The translations under genes were made by a program, and so were the position numbers. Below the pieces are notes generated by a model, which did not search any database, was not told the DNA's origin, and was given only the letters and a program-made list of their open reading frames with translations. Shown piece by piece: positions 22,768 to 28,848 of a stretch of 31,998 nt of DNA. The stretch lies in assembly GCA_052148155.1 (NCBI GenBank), contig JBKQIY010000161.1:1-31998 (forward strand), written 5' to 3'. The DNA is from JBBQER01 sp052148155 (GTDB lineage: Bacteria; Actinomycetota; Acidimicrobiia; IMCC26256; PALSA-610). The stretch's first letter is position 1. Each line of letters starts with the position of its first letter.

Positions 22768-23323
22768 GGTTGCTCACGCTGACGTGCCGGCGGATATCGG
22801 ATTGACGGTGCGGGCTTGGTATCGGCATCGTCGGCGCGCCGTTTAAGACACGGTTAAGAACTCGCTGTCGGAGACGCGGTACAGCTGACCGTTTCTGTTG
22901 GAGTGCGAGCACACGTCGATGTTGACGTCGACTGCAGACACCGCGGACACCAAGGGTCAGGTCGTGCCCGGCCATCGCCTCGCTGTCCCCGGCCAGATCG
23001 CCAACGTGGTGAGCGGGTGTCGGTCGTTCGCGGAAGTTCGGGTTTCGGTCGTTGCGCGAAAGAGCCGGGTACCGCGCGGGCCCTTCAGCCTGGGCGACGA
23101 CTACAACACAAAACACGAACAATCCCTGATCGGCCCGTCAAGCCAGGACCGATTCAGGTCGACAGCACGGGACGTGTCCGTCGGCAGGGAGGCCGATTCG
23201 CGGACCTGCCTCGGAGACAGCACGCGCAGACGTCCCCGTCGGCGGCCGCACAGTTCGAAAAATCGTCGCCTCCGACGGGCGACTGTCGGGAATCGTGCCG
23301 GCTGATTCCGCACCGAAGCTCGG
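22768..23323. other. Gap without a supported gene
   Basis: In these 556 bp I find only frames of low-complexity Arg/Pro/Gly composition. An AT-richer patch (about 22845-22865, TTTAAGACACGGTTAAGAAC) may hold promoter elements for the membrane protein gene. Nothing else is seen. Confidence 0.5.
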
Positions 23324-23551
23324 CTACGGGATGGTGTGGCGCCGCCTGCGGACTTCGTCGGTGAGTCTGAGCGTCAGCTCGACGCGGCTCGGCGCGGTCG
23401 GGGGCAACGCGCAGCGGGGGAGAATGTCGCTGGCGAGTTCGACGTCGTTCGCATACGGCTTGGCTGCCCGCACCGCCTGCAGGTGCGCGGCAACGAGGCT
23501 GACCGGATCCGACGTCGACGTCAGTCCTTGCGGCGGCGTCTCAGAGTTCAT
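23324..23551 (-). CDS. Small unknown protein (75 aa)
   Basis: From ATG 23551 the protein starts MNSETPPQGLTSTSDPVSLV and continues with AAHLQAVRAAKPYANDVELA and RVELTLRLTDEVRRRRHTIP, a credible helical composition with a basic end. The frame is open 28 codons further up, but those residues look random. The ribosome site is weak. No family is recognised. It lies between gene-poor stretches and near the fragment cluster, so it may be a survivor or a fragment. Confidence 0.42.
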   Translation of the reverse strand: MNSETPPQGLTSTSDPVSLVAAHLQAVRAAKPYANDVELASDILPRCALPPTAPSRVELTLRLTDEVRRRRHTIP

Positions 23552-23818
23552 CCCAGAACTATCGGTCCCGGCCGTCGCCGACCTTGAATCAGTCGAAACC
23601 CGACGGGGTTCGGTGTCCGCAACGGCTTGGGTCACTCGCGATGGCCGAGGAGCCGATCCTTCCCATCCGCGGCACCGCGACGGGAAATGGAAGCGCCGTG
23701 TCCTGTCCTCGGACGATCGGTCGGTCCACGACGCGTCCCAACCAGACGAGATCGGTCGCCGAGGCCAACGATCGCAGCGGCGGCAAGGGCTCTCAAACCT
23801 CCGGAGACGTCTGATGGT

Positions 23819-24207
23819 TCACGATTTCGCGTGACGGTCCGCGTATTCGAGGGGCAGCAGTTCGATGAGTTGACCGTCTGGATCGCGGATGAACACTGCG
23901 ACGTCGATATCGGTCTCGGTCAGAACCTCGCCGCCGTACTCCTGCACGGGGCGCGGACGTCGTCGACGTCGCATGACAGCGAGATGTGCGTGAGGCCCGG
24001 TTCGTCCATTTCCCGGCGATCAGGTTCACGTCGATGAGACGGTTCGGAGTAGTGGATCAGCTCGAGCACGAAGCCGTCGTGCCTGAGGAGGCAGACGGTG
24101 CTCCCCAATGGCGGATCGAGCGCGAGCTACGTCGCGGACTTGTCCTGGGCAGGCGCGAACTCGCGCCAGAAGTCGAAGCCGAGCAGCTCTTCGTAGAAGC
24201 AGCGCAT
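23819..24207 (-). pseudogene. VOC-family protein, broken by frameshifts
   Basis: Three frames join into one VOC protein: MRCFYEELLGFDFWREFAP (from 24207), then GSTVCLLRHDGFVLELIHYS and GLTHISLSCDVDDVRA (about 24108-23960), then VQEYGGEVLTETDIDVAVFI and RDPDGQLIELLPLEYADR, ending at TGA 23821-23819. At least two frameshifts separate them, one near 24115 and one near 23955. The N-terminal beginning is also lost. Relatives are dioxygenase or glyoxalase-like enzymes. Confidence 0.8.
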
Positions 24208-24307
24208 GCTCGGATTCGCGTTGCAGACGCTCGGCGAGCGACCGGATCTGCAACAGCGGCTCCGCGACGACCGCAGCCTCATCCCCGCGTTCGTCGAGGA
24301 GGTGCTG
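24206..24307 (+). pseudogene. Cytochrome P450 fragment
   Basis: About 34 codons read MLGFALQTLGERPDLQQRLR, then DDRSLIPAFVEEVL. This is the region between the I and K helices of bacterial cytochromes P450, which normally continues with the ExxR motif. Here the match ends at VEEVLP, and neither the oxygen-binding I-helix nor the heme-Cys loop is present. It is back to back with the VOC remnant. The stretch from 24308 to 24533 holds nothing I can identify. Confidence 0.65.
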
Positions 24308-24533
24308 CCTGATGAGCAGCTCCTCGAGCCGAGTTGCCATCGCACCATGATCCCCTCGACGCCGACACGATTGCCAAGCACGGCGGCCCGCAATCCTGTC
24401 GTCGAACGCGCCGCGCCTGTCGGGCCGGCTGCACCCGCTCGTCGAGCTTCTCGCATGACGTCGAGTTTGGGTTCGTGCGCGCCGATCCGCGATGTGGACA
24501 CACCCAAAAACGTTTGGTGGCCCGTTCGACGTG

Positions 24534-25109
24534 CTACTTCGCGTCGTTCGGCTTCGTCGCTCGGAACCGAACCGCGTGTTCGTTGGTGTCCACCCTGACA
24601 TCGGTGAACCCGCCGGCCTCGAGACGCTGACCGAGACTCGCGGGATCGATCGGCACGTAGGTGTCGTCGATATGCAGCAAACGGAGCTCGGCGCTGGCGA
24701 GACTGTCCTGGCCGACGAGGATGCCCGCGGGTCGAAGAACTCGGCACAGCTCGACGAACAGTGCGTCTTGTCGTTCCGCGCTCGGGAGGTGATGGAGCAT
24801 GGTGAGACACACCGCGCCAGTGAAACGATTGTTGGGCAGCGATGTACGGGTGGCGTCTGTATGAAGGACCTCTACGTTCGTGCCCGCGTATCGCCGCGCG
24901 AGCTCGGCCGCCAGGTCGTCGTGGATCTCGACCGCGGTCAGTTGCCGCACCTTCGTACGCAGTACATCGGTCGTGAGTCCCGGACCCGGACCTACCTCAA
25001 TGACATCATCGCCGAGATCGACCGACTCCAAAACCCACGGGATGATCCACCGCTCGACCGTCTCGGCCCATTCCGCACTCGAACACAACTTCAAATGCGT
25101 CTCGTTCAC
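24534..25109 (-). CDS. Class I SAM-dependent methyltransferase
   Basis: 191 residues from GTG 25109, preceded by GGAGG at 5 bp. The Rossmann-type methyltransferase fold is clear: motif I VIEVGPGPGLTTDVL (Glu38 to Gly44), acidic end of strand 2 LTAVEIHDDLA, motif with LHTDATRTSLP, and strand 4 GAVCLTMLHHLPSAERQDAL. The C-terminal part carries LRPAGILVGQD and FTDVRVDTNEH, as in UbiE/Methyltransf_11 relatives. Substrate unknown. It is intact while its surroundings are broken genes, so it may still be under selection or a recent arrival. Confidence 0.87.
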   Translation of the reverse strand: MNETHLKLCSSAEWAETVERWIIPWVLESVDLGDDVIEVGPGPGLTTDVLRTKVRQLTAVEIHDDLAAELARRYAGTNVEVLHTDATRTSLPNNRFTGAVCLTMLHHLPSAERQDALFVELCRVLRPAGILVGQDSLASAELRLLHIDDTYVPIDPASLGQRLEAGGFTDVRVDTNEHAVRFRATKPNDAK

Positions 25110-25160
25110 GTACGCCTCCGATCACTCCACCGCCCCGGCGGACAGCATCGAGTTTCGCCC

Positions 25161-25350
25161 ACCCCAGCGGTCCTCCACCGTCGAGCAATACCGACGCCGA
25201 TCCGCATTACCGACCAATACCAGCCGCTCGGCCAGCCCCAACAAACATGATCACCAACAGCAGCGTGTCCGGGAACCGTTCCGGGGAGCCTCACCAGGAC
25301 TGAGACCCCACCGCCGGCCGAAAAACCCCCGACTCGAAATCGGGCTGTAG
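25161..25350 (+). pseudogene. Relaxase C-terminal tail remnant (third TrwC copy)
   Basis: The plus strand here closely resembles the last 190 bp of the TrwC gene at 28849, read on the opposite strand. The frame ending at TAG 25350 gives STVEQYR, then NKHDHQQQRVRE and ends PRLEIGL; the intact copy has RTVEQYR, HQHDYQQHHARE and ends LGLEIEL. Between these patches the frames shift, so the fragment is decayed. Nothing of the relaxase or helicase domains remains. Confidence 0.75.
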
Positions 25351-25388
25351 ATCCGTCAAGAGAGCGCCCTGCCGTCCTGCAGGCGTCT

Positions 25389-25705
25389 TCAATCGCCTGC
25401 GATTGACTCGATGCGGACGTCACGCATCGAGAAGTCATCGAGGTTGTCGGTCACAAGACTGCGCCGTGTGCGCGCGCAGTACCTGCGATGAGCGCGTCCG
25501 GCGTATGGATTGTTCGTCCGCGCCGAGCCCAGTCGCCTTGATAGCGGCGGGCGCGCATCGCCGCATCGCGCGTTGGTGTCGATGTACGCCAGTCGGTCGA
25601 GCAGCATCTGGGCTTGCTTGCGTTCCGCCGGCAGAAGCCCGCGCTGATCGCGGCGATGTTGACGCACGTCGTGGCGAGTGAGTGGCCTTCGCTGAGACGT
25701 TTTAA
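25389..25705 (-). pseudogene. VapC-like PIN toxin, frameshifted
   Basis: Frames on the minus strand combine to LATTCVNIAAISAG, AERKQAQMLLDRLAYIDTNA, RDAAMRARRYQGDWARRG, TPDALIAGTARAHGA and SLVTDNLDDFSMRDVRIESI. This is the middle and end of a PIN-domain ribonuclease (DALIAGTA and VTDNLDDF carry conserved acidic residues). The first strand with its catalytic Asp is absent, and about three frame changes occur. It sits 38 bp beyond the relaxase tail remnant, end to end. Confidence 0.72.
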
Positions 25706-25742
25706 GCCGCCTCGGCTTGTACTCGCTGTGCGTGATTCATCG

Positions 25743-26117
25743 TCATGTTGCCGGTGGCAATTCGGTCCACGCGACGAGCTCCGTGCCCTCGGCGATAGTC
25801 GGGATCGTCTCGGATCGCAGGACCTCATCAACCATCCCGAAGTCGAGGGGAACCTTGAACGGGAAGGTAGGCTCGTCTACGAGCGGCTTAAATGTCGGAA
25901 GCAACTCACGAATCTGAATTGTGCCGACCATCGCGGCCGCGTCCCAAAAGCGCGGCTCCTGCGCTAGTCGCTCGTGGTGAAGCTGTGGACCGCTGGCCGC
26001 GATCGTGAAGTATTGGTACCGATCGCCGTCGCGTTCGACCCAAAGTCCGATCGCGATCTCGTCGTTGACCGGCTGCGTGAACCGCTTACGCGCGAGGACG
26101 ATCCGCCACTGCGTCAT
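25743..26117 (-). CDS. Unknown protein, paralog B of a two-member family
   Basis: 124 residues from ATG 26117 (MTQWRIVLARKRFTQPV). Like paralog A at 18483-18848 it has LWVERDGDRYQYFTIAASGP, FWDAAAMVGTIQIRELLPTF, VPLDFGMVDEVLRSETIPTI and a WTE near the end, here followed by LPPAT. The upstream 17 bp are also shared. Its ATG overlaps the stop of the small frame upstream (ATGA), so the two are probably translated together. No known domain is visible. Confidence 0.74.
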   Translation of the reverse strand: MTQWRIVLARKRFTQPVNDEIAIGLWVERDGDRYQYFTIAASGPQLHHERLAQEPRFWDAAAMVGTIQIRELLPTFKPLVDEPTFPFKVPLDFGMVDEVLRSETIPTIAEGTELVAWTELPPAT

Positions 26118-26365
26118 TGCTGGCGGAACGTAGCCCGCCACCGGAGAGCCCGGCCAGCGGGGGCGTCGGTCCGATTCATAGTCTGTTCCACGTCGGCGCC
26201 GTCCGAGTGATTCGCGCCGAGATCCCGTACATCGACCACGGTTCCGCCACACGCGCTGCACTCGATCTGTACGGCGTCTGGGTCGACGTCGTCGACGCAC
26301 ACAAACCATTCGGCGGCGCATGACGCACCCGTGACGACGACGCTACGCGACTGATTGAGGATCAC
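26114..26365 (-). CDS. Small possible zinc-binding protein upstream of paralog B
   Basis: From GTG 26365 (start uncertain; no good ribosome site), 83 residues include SCAAEWFVCVDDVDPDAVQI, ECSACGGTVVDVRDLG and ATFRQQ at the end. The Cys pair CSAC plus earlier Cys residues could bind a metal, and the composition looks like protein rather than shadow. The stop overlaps the ATG of paralog B. Paralog A has no recognisable counterpart of this frame upstream. Confidence 0.4.
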   Translation of the reverse strand: MILNQSRSVVVTGASCAAEWFVCVDDVDPDAVQIECSACGGTVVDVRDLGANHSDGADVEQTMNRTDAPAGRALRWRATFRQQ

Positions 26366-26507
26366 ATCAGCGGCCGGTGGCCGTCTTCGACAACTCGCCG
26401 ATATTGAGCGCTTCGGACTCGACGACCCTCGACATTGCATGAAGAGCGCGCCGAAGGCGGCTCACATCGGGCACGGCATCCTCGCGACGGTATCGAACCG
26501 TCGCATG

Positions 26508-26921
26508 TCAGTTGACGGAGCCGGAGGGAACAACCCATTCGCATCGTTGCCCAGTAACCGCCGAGATCCGGTCGAAGTCCGCGTCGTAATGAAGCACCGT
26601 CAAGCCATTCGCCTCCGCGGCCGCCGCGATGAGAAGGTCGGGCAATGTTCGGCCGCGCTGATGCTTGGCGGCGAGCATACGCTGCACCTGCCGGGCGCGC
26701 TGAACATGCTCGGCCGTGGTCTCGATGAGGTCGAACACCTTCAGCGCGCCCACAAACCGATCCCACTCGGCCGCACTGCGAGCTGAGTAGCCGACTTCAA
26801 GATCGCTGATTCCGGCGCGGGCGAGCTCGCCGACGTTCGCGCGGGATTCGATCTGCCCGCGCACTGGTGCGAAACGGAGGCGCGTCAGCACGCTCGTATC
26901 TACGAGATGGGTCAGCGCCAT
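26508..26921 (-). CDS. vapC: VapC-type PIN-domain toxin
   Basis: 137 residues starting MALTHLVDTSVLTRL. PIN-domain acidic residues are in place: Asp8 (VDTS), Glu42 (ISDLEVGYSAR), Asp95 (LPDLLIAAAAE) and Asp113 (HYDADFDRIS), giving a Mg-dependent RNase active site. Length and spacing match VapC. It overlaps the vapB stop by 10 bp and is its partner. VapC toxins cut tRNA or rRNA when free of antitoxin. This copy appears intact, unlike the broken one 0.8 kb to the left. Confidence 0.92.
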   Translation of the reverse strand: MALTHLVDTSVLTRLRFAPVRGQIESRANVGELARAGISDLEVGYSARSAAEWDRFVGALKVFDLIETTAEHVQRARQVQRMLAAKHQRGRTLPDLLIAAAAEANGLTVLHYDADFDRISAVTGQRCEWVVPSGSVN

Positions 26922-27106
26922 GCAGCGTCGCGCTGACCGAGGTCGGCGCGTGCCAGGCGATCGAGCGACACCGCTACCGTCTTTGACCGCGCCTGTCCCG
27001 CACGCAGGAGCGCCTGGTTGACAGTGTCTTTGATCGTCGCTGTTCCGAGCTGGGCGCGGGCGGCGCTCAACGCGTCGTCATCGATGTCTACGAGATGCTT
27101 CGCCAC
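26912..27106 (-). CDS. vapB: VapB-type antitoxin
   Basis: 64 residues from GTG 27106 (MAKHLVDIDDDALSAARAQL). The start resembles ribbon-helix-helix antitoxins of the VapB (DUF2191-like) group, with TIKDTVNQALLRAG as the second helix and a basic C-terminal tail (VAVSLDRLARADLGQRDAAW) that would wrap the toxin. A TATACT box ends 6 bp before the GTG, suggesting a leaderless message, and two GTATATAC palindromes precede it. It precedes and overlaps vapC, the usual order. Confidence 0.88.
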   Translation of the reverse strand: MAKHLVDIDDDALSAARAQLGTATIKDTVNQALLRAGQARSKTVAVSLDRLARADLGQRDAAWR

Positions 27107-27113
27107 ATGAGAA

Positions 27114-27141
27114 GTATATACAGTGTTTGGAGCGTATATAC
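27114..27141 (-). promoter_or_regulatory. vapBC promoter with paired GTATATAC operators
   Basis: Two copies of the self-complementary octamer GTATATAC (27114-27121 and 27134-27141) are 20 bp apart centre to centre, i.e. about two helical turns. The left copy overlaps the likely -10 box TATACT (27118-27113). This is the layout expected for a VapBC autoregulatory operator. Confidence 0.68.
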
Positions 27142-27306
27142 GACCGAGGCGGCCGGCCGGCGCGACGGGGCTGTTGCGCCTCTAGCAACTTCGACCTGAA
27201 GAATTCGGTGTTGGTATGAGCTGAGTGTGGCGGTCGTCTTGCGTGGTGTTGCGGCGTGGTTGGGCGGGATCGCCAGGTCGGGTTCGGCCTTGCCGCCGGC
27301 GGGTGG

Positions 27307-27735
27307 TCAGTCGACGAGTTGGGCGATCGTGATGAGGTTGTGGTTGAAGATGCCGTGCCCGCACCAGGTTCGGGCGCGTGTCCGCCGTCGATGCAGGTGC
27401 GGGCGAGACCGAAGTCGCGTTTGGCGCGGCTGATGCGGCCTCGCAGCCGCTGCGCCATCGGAGTATCTGTTTGAACGCTCGTCGGTTCTCGATATCGCGT
27501 CGTTGTGCGTTGGGTCTGCCTTTGCGGGGCAGCACAACATGGCGGACACCGATCGCGGTTACCCGTCTTCGACCGCGGGTTCGCCGTAACCGCGATGGGC
27601 GGTCGCCGCTCGAGGGACACGGCCTGCGCGGCGGTCGATGCGTTCGATCGCAGGTGCGAGCAACGGCGCGTCGGGCGGGTTGCCAGTCTCGATGTTGTGA
27701 TCGAGGATCACGCCCACGCAAGATGGAGCCTGATC
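27307..27735 (-). pseudogene. DDE transposase remnant, C-terminal half
   Basis: Four minus-strand frames join into a transposase end: VILDHNIETGNPPDAPLLAP and AIERIDRRAGRVPRAATAHR-GYGE, then IGVRHVVLPRKGRPNAQ and NRRAFKQILRWRSG, then RGRISRAKRDFGLARTCIDG, then RTRARTWCGHGIFNHNLITI ending QLVD at 27307. At least three frameshifts are seen. The order ADRGYGE-like, PRKGRP and KRDFGLARTxxDG is that of DDE transposases of an ISNCY-like group. The N-terminal half is missing: it stops within 5 bp of the tRNA fragment at 27740, so the integration junction probably cut it. Terminal inverted repeats were not found. Confidence 0.78.
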
Positions 27736-27739
27736 TGGA

Positions 27740-27794
27740 GCGGAGGGAGTGGGATTTGAACCCACGGTGACTTGCGCCACAATGGTTTTCGAGA
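27740..27794. repeat. 55-bp direct repeat, copy 2 (partial tRNA-Ser, probable att site)
   Basis: Identical to 7692-7746 but without the 5' half of the tRNA: after TCGAGA the sequence goes on GCTGGAACC instead of CCATCCGAT. It cannot form a tRNA. It is the mark left when an element integrates at the 3' part of a tRNA gene. Its 3' end abuts the truncated transposase and its broken end faces the higBA-relaxase region. Confidence 0.85.
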
Positions 27795-27900
27795 GCTGGA
27801 ACCGCTGTCTGCGCAGTGTGCAGGAGTCGCGTTGTGCCTGGTCAGAAGGCATATCGCGTCCGTGCAGTGGACACGCTTCCATGCTTTCAACTGGAGGTCC

Positions 27901-27922
27901 CATGCCAAATACCATGCCAAAT
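27901..27922. repeat. Tandem 10-bp repeat beside the att site
   Basis: CATGCCAAAT occurs at 27901-27910 and again at 27913-27922, 2 bp apart. Short direct repeats about 100 bp inside an att site are typical of integrase or excisionase arm-binding sites. Function is inferred from place. Confidence 0.4.
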
Positions 27923-27947
27923 CCGTGCCGTTGATCGGCCGCGGTAA

Positions 27948-27985
27948 CGCCTCGAGAAATCTTGCGCGCGACGCGCCTCGAGGCG
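27948..27985. repeat. Inverted repeat CGCCTCGAG / CTCGAGGCG
   Basis: CGCCTCGAG at 27948-27956 faces CTCGAGGCG at 27977-27985, and 27974-27985 (CGCCTCGAGGCG) is itself a perfect palindrome. It lies 62 bp upstream of the higB-like start and could be a hairpin, an operator or part of the att region. Confidence 0.4.
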
Positions 27986-28031
27986 CTCAAGACGGTGCGC
28001 GGGGCTCTCCTACAGGGGGGGCTGCGGTCCG

Positions 28032-28037
28032 TACAAT
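28032..28037 (+). promoter_or_regulatory. Probable -10 box of the higB-like gene
   Basis: TACAAT ends 9 bp before the GTG at 28047, so the transcript would start at or within a few bases of the start codon. A convincing -35 box is not seen. Confidence 0.45.
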
Positions 28038-28046
28038 CGGCTCTTC

Positions 28047-28439
28047 GTGCAGGCCGTGTTCTACCGCGAGAAGAACGGCCGTGAGCCGGTCAACGACTTC
28101 ATCGACCGGCTGTCTCCGGAACGCCAAGAGGAGATCGACCACACGATCAGCTTGCTCAACCGTCTCGCTGTGAGCGATCCACCTCTCCCCTTCCCGTACA
28201 GCTCACAAGTCGACGGCCAGCTTCGCGAGCTCCGATGTCACTACGGACGCGAGCTCTACCGCGTTCTCTACCGTCGATCGCGCAACCTGTTCGTCCTTCT
28301 GCACGCGTTGGAGAAGCACACAGCGAAGATCCCGCAGGCCGACATCGACATCGCGAACGCGCGATGGACCGACTTCCACACTCGTATGAACGCGGAGCGG
28401 AAACGCCCTCCCCGACCCGCCGGCCGGGATGCCCCATAG
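28047..28439 (+). CDS. higB: HigB-like (phage Gp49-type/RelE superfamily) toxin
   Basis: 130 residues from GTG 28047 (MQAVFYREKNGREPVNDFID). The sequence fits the Gp49/HigB family of ribosome-dependent mRNA interferases: RLSPERQEEIDHTISLLNRL, QLRELRCHYGRELYRVLYRR, NLFVLLHALEKHTAKIPQAD and IDIANARWTDF. The tail is Arg/Pro-rich. The gene lies 38 bp before the antitoxin, in the toxin-first order typical of higBA. An intact version of the broken copy at 6.2 kb. A -10 box just upstream suggests a leaderless message. The target codon or ribosome site cannot be told. Confidence 0.88.
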   Translation: MQAVFYREKNGREPVNDFIDRLSPERQEEIDHTISLLNRLAVSDPPLPFPYSSQVDGQLRELRCHYGRELYRVLYRRSRNLFVLLHALEKHTAKIPQADIDIANARWTDFHTRMNAERKRPPRPAGRDAP

Positions 28440-28452
28440 CCCTCCGAAGGCC

Positions 28453-28468
28453 TTATCAGTTCTGATAA
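28453..28468. promoter_or_regulatory. Palindromic operator before higA, with internal promoter
   Basis: TTATCAGTTCTGATAA, identical to 6620-6635, lies between toxin and antitoxin. Its right arm runs into TAACAT (28466-28471), a -10 box 6 bp before the antitoxin ATG. The antitoxin thus probably has its own leaderless, self-repressed promoter. Confidence 0.7.
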
Positions 28469-28477
28469 CATCGGTTC

Positions 28478-28831
28478 ATGGTCCAGGGCAAGCGTGCGGT
28501 CAGTCCGATCGGGAGCAGCGGCGAGGACGGCGCGCGCCGCCGCGCTCGACAGAGCGCCACGTACCGTCGACAGCAGACCGAGCGGGCAGACTTTCGCGAG
28601 TTGGCTTGGCTGTTGATCAAGTATCGGATGGACAAGGGCCTCAGCCAGCAGGAGCTCGCGGAGCTCGTCGGCACGAGCCATTCGCAGATCTCACGTATCG
28701 AGAGCGGCCGCCACCGTACCAACTTCGACTCGCTGCTGCGGATTGCCCGCGCGCTCGACCTCAAGGTCGTGGTCGGTTTCGAGAGCGTCACCAAGGGTGG
28801 ACGCGCTCGGCGAGATCTCGTCACCCTATAA
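28478..28831 (+). CDS. higA: HigA-like XRE antitoxin (full length)
   Basis: 117 residues. The N-terminal 50 are basic and helical (TERADFRELAWLLIKYRMDK), followed by the XRE helix-turn-helix (SQQELAELVGTSHSQISRIE, 56-75), SGRHRTNFDSLLRIARALDL and the C-terminal KVVVGFESVTKGGRARRDL. It neutralises the HigB-like toxin upstream and represses through the palindrome ahead of it. The paralog at 6645 has lost 24 residues of the first helix region. It ends 17 bp from the stop of the relaxase on the opposite strand. Confidence 0.9.
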   Translation: MVQGKRAVSPIGSSGEDGARRRARQSATYRRQQTERADFRELAWLLIKYRMDKGLSQQELAELVGTSHSQISRIESGRHRTNFDSLLRIARALDLKVVVGFESVTKGGRARRDLVTL

Positions 28832-28848
28832 GCGGCCGACGCGAGGCG

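Noticed and set aside
7692..27794. Simple 20-kb integrative island excised between the two tRNA-Ser repeats
   Set aside because: Excision would carry off the only visible intact tRNA-Ser(CGA) and tadA, and the partial copy is on the wrong side of the tRNA. No integrase gene lies inside.
27740..27794. Second tRNA-Ser gene
   Set aside because: Only the 3' part is present. The 5' half, including the D-arm and acceptor strand, is missing.
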